A DNA stretch of 64,000 nt from Micromonospora sp. R77 (lineage in GTDB: Bacteria > Actinomycetota > Actinomycetes > Mycobacteriales > Micromonosporaceae): contig NZ_JALDST010000001.1 in NCBI RefSeq assembly GCF_022747945.1, forward strand, positions 4,402,001 to 4,466,000, given 5' to 3'. Positions 58,092 through 64,000 of the stretch are shown one piece after another. The notes under the pieces were generated by a model. That model searched no databases, was not told where the DNA came from, and was given only the letters and a program-made list of their open reading frames with translations. Numbering within the stretch: the first letter of the stretch is position 1; each line of letters begins with the position of its first letter. A program made the position numbers and the translations under genes.

Positions 58092-59573
58092 TCAGTCCTC
58101 CACCGGTTCGATGATGCCGCGCTCGACCAGGTGCGCCACGATCGGGCCGGCCGCCTCGGCCAGCTCGTCGGGGGCCACGTCGTGGGCGGCGGCGAGCAGG
58201 GCGAGCTGGTCGCGCAGGGCCAGCCGGCCGTCCGCGCCGCCGACCAGGGCGAGCACCAACGGGTCGACCTCCTCCGACCAGCGCAGCCCGTGCGGCATGG
58301 CGAGCACCTGCCGGTCCACCGCCCAGCCCTCGTCGCCCATGGTGGCCTCCTGCCGCAGCTGGAGCCCCTCGGCGGCCCGGTAGCGCGCGGCGAGCAGCGC
58401 GTCGGTGTCACGTACCCGGAGCCAGTCCCGGCGGTCGAACCAGGCGGCGATCCGGTCGCCCATCGGCGGTTCCACCCGCTGCCGCAGGTCCTCCACCCGG
58501 ACGATCGGCTCGGCGTGGCCGGAGCGGCGCAGCGAGACGATGCCGAACCCGATCGCCTCCACCTTGTGCGCGTCGAACCAGTCCAGCCAGGCCGCCATCC
58601 GCTGCGGGTCGTGGGCGTGGCCGACGTCGGTGAGCCAGAGGTTCACGTACGCCATCGGGTCGGCCACCTCGCGCTGGACCACCCAGGCGTCCAGCCCGGT
58701 GCCGGCGAACCAGCCGGCCACCCGCTCGCCCCAGTCCTCGCCGGTGACGTGCACCCAGTTGGCCAGGTACTGCATGGTGCCGCCCTCGGTGAGCAGGTGC
58801 GGGGCGGCGGCGGCCAGCTCGGCGCCGATCGCGTCGCCGACCCGGCCGGAGTCCCGGTAGACGTGCGTGGTGGTGCCGGGACCGACCACGAACGGCGGGT
58901 TGCTGACCACCAGGTCGAAGCGGCGGCCGGCGACCGGGGCGACCAGGTCACCGCGGAGCAGCTCCCAGTCCTGGCCGTTGAGGGCGGCGGTGGTGGCGGC
59001 GAAGCGCAGCGCCCGCTCGGAGACGTCGGTGGCGGTGACCCGGCGGGCGTGGGTGGACAGGTGCAGCGCCTGCACGCCGGAGCCGGTGCCGAGGTCCAGC
59101 GCGGTCCCCACCGGGCGGCGGACGGTCGCGCCGATCAGCGTCTGGGTGGCCCCACCGATGCCGAGCACGTGCTCGCTGTGCAGGGGCCGGCCGGGTCGGG
59201 CGCTGGCCGGCACGTCGGCGAGCACCCACCAGTCGTCCCCGTACGGCTCCAGGTCGACGCCGGCCCGCAGGCCGTCGCCGTGCCGCTCGACGATCCCGCC
59301 GGCCAGGGCCTCCTCGATCGACAGCGGGGCGAGCGCGGCGGCCACCACGGCCTCCGGCTCGGTCTGGTCGCAGATGAAGACCCGGATCAGCGTGGCGAGG
59401 GGGTCCCGGTCCTCGGTGGCCCGCAGCGCGGCCCGGAAGTCGTTGCGGGCCGCCCCGCCGGTCGCCTGCGGGCCCAGCCGGTTGGCGATGCCGTTCGAGG
59501 TGAACTCCGCCCGGGTCAGCGCGGTGCGCAGCGCCTCGACGCCGGCGGGGGAGAGCAGCATGTCGTGTTCCAC
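58092..59573 (-). CDS. Methyltransferase with NPPF motif (PrmC/HemK-like fold), unknown substrate
   Basis: 493 aa. A large N-terminal domain (~145 residues) precedes a Rossmann methyltransferase: motif I TALDLGTGSGVQALHLS, TATDVSERALRFA, and the catalytic VVSNPPFVVGPG, typical of enzymes methylating N of nucleobases or Gln. A long C-terminal helical part follows. Related actinobacterial proteins (DUF7059/7782 type) are uncharacterised. The GTG at 59573 has AGGA seven bases upstream; conserved sequence starts at MLLSPAGVEAL. Upstream of dtd on the same strand. Confidence 0.83.
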   Translation of the reverse strand: MEHDMLLSPAGVEALRTALTRAEFTSNGIANRLGPQATGGAARNDFRAALRATEDRDPLATLIRVFICDQTEPEAVVAAALAPLSIEEALAGGIVERHGDGLRAGVDLEPYGDDWWVLADVPASARPGRPLHSEHVLGIGGATQTLIGATVRRPVGTALDLGTGSGVQALHLSTHARRVTATDVSERALRFAATTAALNGQDWELLRGDLVAPVAGRRFDLVVSNPPFVVGPGTTTHVYRDSGRVGDAIGAELAAAAPHLLTEGGTMQYLANWVHVTGEDWGERVAGWFAGTGLDAWVVQREVADPMAYVNLWLTDVGHAHDPQRMAAWLDWFDAHKVEAIGFGIVSLRRSGHAEPIVRVEDLRQRVEPPMGDRIAAWFDRRDWLRVRDTDALLAARYRAAEGLQLRQEATMGDEGWAVDRQVLAMPHGLRWSEEVDPLVLALVGGADGRLALRDQLALLAAAHDVAPDELAEAAGPIVAHLVERGIIEPVED

Positions 59574-59659
59574 GTCGTCATCCTGCCTCGCCGGCCGTCC
59601 GGGGTGGCCGTCACCCGGCACTTCCATACCGTCAACTGCATACATCGGTTGTTATCTCT

Positions 59660-59687
59660 TTAACGTTCATCGATGGATGGCTAGCAT
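59660..59687 (+). promoter_or_regulatory. Probable promoter of the S8 protease gene
   Basis: TTAACG (59660-59665) and TAGCAT (59682-59687), spaced by 16 bases, in a locally AT-richer region. It lies 77 bases before the ATG. Confidence 0.5.
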
Positions 59688-59763
59688 CTCGGGCAACATC
59701 CGTCGATGGGGACGCCCGGTGGCCACTGCCGGAGTCCGGGCGTACCCGGTAGGGAGTCAGACG

Positions 59764-60981
59764 ATGTCCGACGTGTCCGTTCCCCGGCGTCGCGTGCTGC
59801 GCGCGCTCGCCGTCACGGCCGCCGCCGCGGCCCTCACCGCCGCCGCCACCCCCGCCGTCGCCGCCCCGACCGGTCAGATCCGCTACGCCGGCACCGCCGG
59901 CGCGATCAGCGGCAGCTACCTCGTGGTGCTCAAGGGCGACGCCGTCGGCGCCGCCAACAGCCTCGCCGCCCGGACCGCCGTCCCGGACCGCGCCGCCACC
60001 CTCAGCAAGCGGTACGGCGGCACCGTCGGCGCGGTGTGGAGCGCCGCGCTGACCGGCTACAGCGCGAAGATGAGCGTCGGGCAGGCACGCCGCCTCGCCG
60101 CCGACCCCTCCGTCGCGTACGTCGAGCAGGACCGGACCGTCACCGCCCAGGGCACCCAGACCGGGGCGACCTGGGGGCTGGACCGGATCGACCAGCGCAG
60201 CCTGCCGCTCAACGGCAGCTACACCTACCCGAACACGGCCACCAACGTGCGGGCGTACATCATCGACACCGGCATCCGGATCACGCACAGCGACTTCGGC
60301 GGCCGGGCCAGCTGGGGCACCAACACGGTGGACACCAACAACACCGACTGCAACGGCCATGGCACGCACGTCGCCGGCACCGTCGGCGGCGCGAAGTACG
60401 GCGTCGCCAAGGGCGTCCGCCTGATCGCGGTGAAGGTGCTCAACTGCTCCGGCAGCGGCAGCACCTCCGGCGTGGTCAGCGGCGTCAACTGGGTCACCTC
60501 GAACGCGGTCAAGCCGGCCGTGGCCAACATGAGCCTCGGCGGTGGCGCCAGCACCACCCTGGACAACGCGGTGGCCAACTCGATCAGCTCCGGCGTCACC
60601 TACGGCATCGCCGCCGGCAACTCCAACGCCAACGCCTGCAACTCCTCGCCGGCCCGGGTCGCCTCGGCCATCACCGTCGGCGCCACCACCAGCACCGACG
60701 CCCGCGCCTCCTACTCCAACTACGGCTCCTGCCTGGACATCTTCGCGCCGGGCTCGTCGATCACGTCGGACTGGAACAGCAGCGACACCGGCACCAACAC
60801 GATCAGCGGCACCTCGATGGCCACCCCGCACGTGGTCGGCGCAGCGGCGCTCGTGCTGGGCGCCAACCCCGGCTACACCCCGGCCCAGGTGGCCAGCTGG
60901 CTGACCACCAACGCCACCACCGGCAAGGTGACCAGCCCAGGCACCGGATCGCCGAACCGGCTGCTCTTCGTCGTCAACTGA
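59764..60981 (+). CDS. Secreted subtilisin-like (S8) serine protease with I9 propeptide
   Basis: 405 aa. An Arg-Arg-Arg motif and signal peptide (to TPAVAAP), an I9 propeptide inhibitor (~residues 45-120, GSYLVVLKGDAVG ... AYVEQDRTV), then the catalytic domain with triad Asp in YIIDTGIRITH, His in NGHGTHVAG and Ser in SGTSMATPH. Several Cys suggest disulfides, as in proteinase K-like enzymes. It degrades proteins outside the cell after self-processing. The twin-Arg-like region (VPRRRVLRALA) could indicate Tat export. Terminator follows. Confidence 0.95.
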   Translation: MSDVSVPRRRVLRALAVTAAAAALTAAATPAVAAPTGQIRYAGTAGAISGSYLVVLKGDAVGAANSLAARTAVPDRAATLSKRYGGTVGAVWSAALTGYSAKMSVGQARRLAADPSVAYVEQDRTVTAQGTQTGATWGLDRIDQRSLPLNGSYTYPNTATNVRAYIIDTGIRITHSDFGGRASWGTNTVDTNNTDCNGHGTHVAGTVGGAKYGVAKGVRLIAVKVLNCSGSGSTSGVVSGVNWVTSNAVKPAVANMSLGGGASTTLDNAVANSISSGVTYGIAAGNSNANACNSSPARVASAITVGATTSTDARASYSNYGSCLDIFAPGSSITSDWNSSDTGTNTISGTSMATPHVVGAAALVLGANPGYTPAQVASWLTTNATTGKVTSPGTGSPNRLLFVVN

Positions 60982-60995
60982 CGACCCGCCCGCAC

Positions 60996-61034
60996 CGCGG
61001 CCCGGTGGACCCCACCCCTGTCCACCGGGCCGCG
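60996..61034 (+). terminator. Terminator after the S8 protease gene
   Basis: CGCGGCCCGGTGGAC (60996-61010) pairs perfectly with GTCCACCGGGCCGCG (61020-61034), with a 9-base loop; starts 14 bases after the stop. Confidence 0.85.
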
Positions 61035-61152
61035 TCGCGTCGTTGCCCGGTCGCCGACCCGGGGCTGTTCCCCGGGCCGGCGGCGACGCCCTTTCACCCC
61101 CGTCGCGGGGAGTCGGCACCGCCCCGGGCGGCCGGAGCGGCAGGATGGGGCC

Positions 61153-61728
61153 ATGACGCTCTCCCTGCCCATCGAGCCGGCCGCGAACGACCTGCTCACC
61201 CGCAGCCCGCTCGCGCTGCTGCTCGGCATGGTGCTGGACCAGCAGGTGCCGATGGAGAAGGCGTTCTCCTCGCCGTACGTGCTGGCCACCCGGCTCGGCC
61301 ACGAGCCGGACTCCCGGGAACTGGCCGGGTACGACCCGGAGGCCCTGGTCGCGCTCTTCGCCCGCCCCCCGGCCCTGCACCGGTTCCCCAAGGCGATGGC
61401 GGCCCGGGTGCAGGAGGTCTGCCAGGTCCTCGTCGACCGGTACGACGGCGACCCGGCCCGGCTCTGGTCCGAGGCCGCCGACGGGGCGGAACTGCTGCGC
61501 CGGGTCGGCGAGCTGCCCGGGTTCGGGAAGCAGAAGGCGCAGATCTTCGTGGCCCTGCTCGGCAAGCGGTTCGGGGTGACCCCGACGGGCTGGCGGGAGG
61601 CGGCCGGCGGGTACGGCGACGCGGACGCGTACCGGTCGGTGGCCGACGTCACCGACACCGAGTCGCTGCGTCGGGTGCGCGAGTACAAGCAGCAGGCGAA
61701 GGCGGCGGCGAAGGCCGCGAAGGGCTGA
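61153..61728 (+). CDS. HhH-GPD-type base-excision DNA repair protein
   Basis: 191 aa. LLTRSPLALLLGMVLDQQVPMEKAFSSPYVL resembles the N-terminal region of the uncharacterised actinobacterial HhH-GPD family; the helix-hairpin-helix is LRRVGELPGFGKQKAQIFVALLGKRFGV. No FeS-type C-terminal Cys cluster. It is probably a DNA glycosylase, but the damaged base is unknown. It follows the protease terminator, so it is independently transcribed. The C-terminus ends in a Lys/Ala-rich helix. Confidence 0.8.
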   Translation: MTLSLPIEPAANDLLTRSPLALLLGMVLDQQVPMEKAFSSPYVLATRLGHEPDSRELAGYDPEALVALFARPPALHRFPKAMAARVQEVCQVLVDRYDGDPARLWSEAADGAELLRRVGELPGFGKQKAQIFVALLGKRFGVTPTGWREAAGGYGDADAYRSVADVTDTESLRRVREYKQQAKAAAKAAKG

Positions 61729-61791
61729 CGCAACCGGCGCGTACCCCCGCTCGTTGTGATCTCCGACGGCGGCGACGGGTGGGTGTGACCG

Positions 61792-62985
61792 GTGGCGGAG
61801 CGGAGCGCGGCGCTGCTGCGCGGCGGCATCAGTGCGACCCGGGCCACGTTCCTGGAGCTCTTCTTCGACCTGGTCTTCGTCTTCGCCCTGACCCGGGTGT
61901 CGCAGCGGCTCATCGACGACGTGTCGACGCACTCCCGCGACCCGTTGCGGGAGACGGCGCAGACCGTGCTGCTCTTCCTCGCGCTGTGGATGGTCTGGAC
62001 GCTGACCGCCTGGGTGACCAGCCGGTACGAGCCGGAGCAGGCGGCCATCCAGTTCGTGGTGGTCGCCTCGATGTTCGGCAGCCTGGTGATGTCGGTCGCC
62101 GCGCCGCGCGCGTTCGCCGAGCGGGCGGTCCCGTTCGCGGCGGCGTACGTGGTGATCCAGGTCGGCCGCCCGCTCTTCCTCACGCTGGCCCTGCGCGGCC
62201 ACCCGCGCCGGGCGGTCACCGCGCGGATCCTGCTCTGGGCCGGGCTCGGCGCGGTGCCGTGGCTGCTCGGCGCCCTGCTGCCGGCGGCGCAGGAGGTGCT
62301 CTGGACGCTCGCGCTCGCCTGGGACTACATCGGCCTGGCGCTGGGCTGGCCGCTGCCCGGCCGGGGTTCGGCGCGGGCCTCCGGCTGGGCCGTGGCCGGC
62401 GAGCACCTGGCCGAGCGCTACCAGCAGATCTTCCTGATCGCGCTGGGCGAGACCATCCTCATCATCGGGCTGACCTACAGCGGCACCGCCTTCTCGGCCG
62501 ACCGGGCGCTCGCCTTCACGTGGTCGTTCCTCACCACGGCCCTGCTGTGGCGGATCTACTTCCACCGGGCCGGTCGGGTGCTGGCCGAGGCCATCCTGGC
62601 GGCCCGCCGCCCGGGAGTGCTGGGCGAGTCGGCGAGCTGGACGCACCTGGTCATCGTGGCCGGGGTGCTGCTCACCGGCGTCGGCTACGAGCTGGTCATC
62701 GCCCACCCGTACGCGGCCGCCCCGCCCGGCTGGCCGGTCTTCGTGGCCGGCGGTCCGGCGCTCTTCCTGGCCGCCCGGGCCCGCTTCGAGTACGAGATCT
62801 TCGGGCGGATCTCCCGGACCCGGGTCGCCGGGGTGCTGGTGCTGCTGGCGCTGGCCCCGGTGGCGCGCTGGCTGCCGCCGGTCGGCGCGCTCGGGCTGAG
62901 CGCGCTGGTGCTGGCCGGGATCGCGGGCGGCGACGCGTTGCGGGCCCGGGGACGGCCGCTGGAGGAGCCGGCGTCGCCGCTGTAG
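61792..62985 (+). CDS. Low temperature requirement A (LtrA) membrane protein
   Basis: 397 aa, about ten hydrophobic helices. The opening ATRATFLELFFDLVFVFALTRVSQRL is the LtrA signature; also QFVVVASMFGSLVMSVAAPRAF, GEHLAERYQQIFLIALGETILIIGLTY and WRIYFHRAGR. First described in Listeria cold growth; the molecular function is unknown. GTG start at 61792. Convergent with the antitoxin-like gene, four bases apart. Confidence 0.9.
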   Translation: MAERSAALLRGGISATRATFLELFFDLVFVFALTRVSQRLIDDVSTHSRDPLRETAQTVLLFLALWMVWTLTAWVTSRYEPEQAAIQFVVVASMFGSLVMSVAAPRAFAERAVPFAAAYVVIQVGRPLFLTLALRGHPRRAVTARILLWAGLGAVPWLLGALLPAAQEVLWTLALAWDYIGLALGWPLPGRGSARASGWAVAGEHLAERYQQIFLIALGETILIIGLTYSGTAFSADRALAFTWSFLTTALLWRIYFHRAGRVLAEAILAARRPGVLGESASWTHLVIVAGVLLTGVGYELVIAHPYAAAPPGWPVFVAGGPALFLAARARFEYEIFGRISRTRVAGVLVLLALAPVARWLPPVGALGLSALVLAGIAGGDALRARGRPLEEPASPL

Positions 62986-62988
62986 GGC

Positions 62989-63297
62989 TCAGGCGGCGGT
63001 GGGGCGGGAGAGCGCGGCGAGGGCCCGGCGGACGTCGGCCAGGGAGACGGTCGCCGAGTCGTCCAGCTCGGCCAGACCCGCCTCGATCCACTGGCGCATC
63101 AGGGTGGTCACCCCGATGCCCCGGGCGTCGGCGGCGGCCCGGACCCGCTCGTACGTCTCCAGGGGCAGGCGTACCGAGCGGCTGACCATGGGCACGTCGG
63201 TGTCGGGGGTGGGCAGCTCCACCGGCTGGCTCTCGTCGATCAGGTCGGCGAGCGCGTCGTCGCCGTGGAACCGCTTGGTCGCCTCGTTCCGGTTCAT
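62989..63297 (-). CDS. Antitoxin-like protein (RHH/CopG or BrnA type)
   Basis: 102 aa. Central VSRSVRLPLETYERVRAAADARGIGVTTLMRQWIEAGLAEL has the shape of a ribbon-helix-helix DNA-binding antitoxin. An acidic N-terminal part would bind the toxin. GGAGG eight bases before the ATG. Follows the toxin-like gene by 13 bases on the same strand, in the order seen for BrnT-BrnA. Autorepression by the pair is expected from the type but not shown. Confidence 0.65.
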   Translation of the reverse strand: MNRNEATKRFHGDDALADLIDESQPVELPTPDTDVPMVSRSVRLPLETYERVRAAADARGIGVTTLMRQWIEAGLAELDDSATVSLADVRRALAALSRPTAA

Positions 63298-63310
63298 CGT
63301 GACCGCCTCC

Positions 63311-63625
63311 TCATCGGCGAGTTCTCCGCACGGCCTCGTCGTAGCGCTTCGCCTCGACGTCGCTCAGTTCGCGGGCGGAGAGGACGTCCCAGTCGTGGTC
63401 GGCGCCGTCGGCCTCGGCGAGCAGCACGGCGAGCCGGCGTCCCCGGTGGGAGACCGCGTAGACGACCATCACGTCGTCGCCGAGGTGCCGGATGACCCGC
63501 CGCGTGCTGTGCAGGGCCTCCCAGACCTCGCCCGGCGTGACGTCGTAGACCCGCAGGTTGGCCAACGCCTCGTCGGTGAAGCTGAACCGGCTGCCCACGA
63601 GCGGAGCGTACCACGGACGTAACAC
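63311..63625 (-). CDS. Toxin-like protein (BrnT/RelE-fold candidate)
   Basis: 104 aa from a GTG at 63625 (no ribosome-binding site; a start at V10, 63598, is possible). The core reads FSFTDEALANLRVYDVTPGEVWEALHSTRRVIRHLGDDVMVVYAVSHRGRRLAVLLAEADGADHDWDVLSARELSDVEAKRYDEAVRR. The alternating strands and the final AREL...RYDE helix recall BrnT, a small ribonuclease toxin. Paired with the RHH gene downstream. Identification rests on gene order and fold pattern, not strong similarity. Confidence 0.55.
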   Translation of the reverse strand: MLRPWYAPLVGSRFSFTDEALANLRVYDVTPGEVWEALHSTRRVIRHLGDDVMVVYAVSHRGRRLAVLLAEADGADHDWDVLSARELSDVEAKRYDEAVRRTRR

Positions 63626-63705
63626 GCCAACGGGATGAGTCGATTTTCGCTGATCAGCCCCGAGGAGTGACAGGATGGGTCGTAATCCCCTCGAGGAGGT
63701 CCGTG

Positions 63706-64000
63706 GTGAAGCGTCAGGCCTACCAGCCGATCCTGATCACCGACGCCTCGCGCAGCCAGGACGACCAGCTCACCAGCCGGCAGAAGCGCTACGTGCTGAT
63801 GATGGGCATCCGGGTCGCCTGCCTGGTGGCCGGTGCGATCCTGGTCGGCGCGAAGGCCCCCCTGCTCTGGCTCTGGCTACCGCTGTGCGCCCTCGGCATG
63901 GCGATCATCCCGTGGCTGGCGGTGCTGCTGGCCAACGACCGCCCGCCGAAGGAGGAGCACCGGCTCGCCAACCGGTTCCAGGCTCGTGGGCGGGACGAGG
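63706..64000 (+). CDS. DUF3099 membrane protein (partial at right edge)
   Basis: 98 codons visible with no stop. GGAGG six bases before GTG 63706. The start VKRQAYQPILITDASRSQDDQLTSRQKRYVLMMGIRVACLVAGAIL, followed by a second helix around LWLWLPLCALGMAIIPWLAVLLANDRPPK, matches the actinobacterial DUF3099 family, small two-helix membrane proteins of unknown function. Divergent from the toxin-like gene. Confidence 0.88.
   Translation, partial: MKRQAYQPILITDASRSQDDQLTSRQKRYVLMMGIRVACLVAGAILVGAKAPLLWLWLPLCALGMAIIPWLAVLLANDRPPKEEHRLANRFQARGRDE

Overview
The window is high-GC (roughly 70-75%) actinobacterial chromosome, most likely Micromonospora or a close Micromonosporaceae relative. Evidence: GTG/ATG starts with frequent ATGA overlaps, an actinobacterial SOS-box type (TCGnAC-N4-GTTCGA), RecA-RecX-DUF3046, IdeR and SigB orthologues, and small intergenic palindromes of the kind I associate with Micromonospora. 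No rRNA, tRNA, CRISPR array, prophage or insertion sequence is visible. The left edge cuts an mnhC-like gene and the right edge cuts a DUF3099 gene.

Layout. 1-2.9 kb: the end of an Mrp/Mnh-type cation/proton antiporter operon (C-D-E-F-G). 3-6.5 kb: two overlapping CNNM/CBS membrane proteins and a Spo0M-like protein. 6.6-9.9 kb: a LysE exporter and a PPOX-GNAT fusion gene, divergent from a MocR-type regulator. 10-13.2 kb: UdgX, acyl-CoA dehydrogenase and an MFS transporter. 13.2-18 kb: DUF3046, recA (SOS box), recX and rny. 18-21.4 kb: a gluABCD-type amino-acid ABC transporter. 21.5-31 kb: selD, a hypothetical, miaB, a secreted GH5-CBM2 cellulase, a DUF349 protein, a LigB-fold protein, miaA and dapF. 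31-35.9 kb: a TetR/hydrolase pair with a palindromic operator, malic enzyme and hflX. 35.9-42.4 kb: a membrane-anchored hypothetical, lexA, nrdR and the B12-dependent reductase nrdJ. 42.6-48.2 kb: small genes, an ECF sigma/anti-sigma-like pair, asparaginase, DUF5522, a lipoprotein and ideR. 48.3-53 kb: a rhodanese, an AcuC-like deacetylase and a GNAT/acyl-CoA-synthetase (Pat-type) gene. 53-57.4 kb: HelR-like ATPase, SigB-type sigma factor and a second Spo0M. 57.5-64 kb: dtd, a methyltransferase, an S8 protease, an HhH-GPD glycosylase, LtrA, a BrnT/BrnA-like toxin-antitoxin pair and DUF3099.

Much of this is the conserved actinobacterial recA-miaA-lexA-ideR-sigB neighbourhood (compare M. tuberculosis Rv2710-Rv2738c), with lineage-specific insertions such as the cellulase, selD, and the ECF and hydrolase cassettes. 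Functional themes are the DNA-damage response (recA, recX, lexA, udgX, HhH-GPD), dNTP supply (nrdR/nrdJ), tRNA modification (miaA/miaB), iron and stress transcription (ideR, sigB, helR) and protein acylation (pat/acuC).

I see no spectacular new multigene system. The most unusual signals are: (i) at least three, probably four, unrelated families of 57-61-nt intergenic inverted repeats, three of them present twice; (ii) a duplicated 5' end of dtd that forms a 20-codon upstream ORF coupled to dtd; (iii) a long untranslated leader and a coupled 61-codon ORF before rny. Four genes (MocR, the 35.9-kb hypothetical, rhodanese, pat) contain apparent single-base indels in G/C runs. These look more like consensus errors than decay, but I cannot decide from sequence alone.
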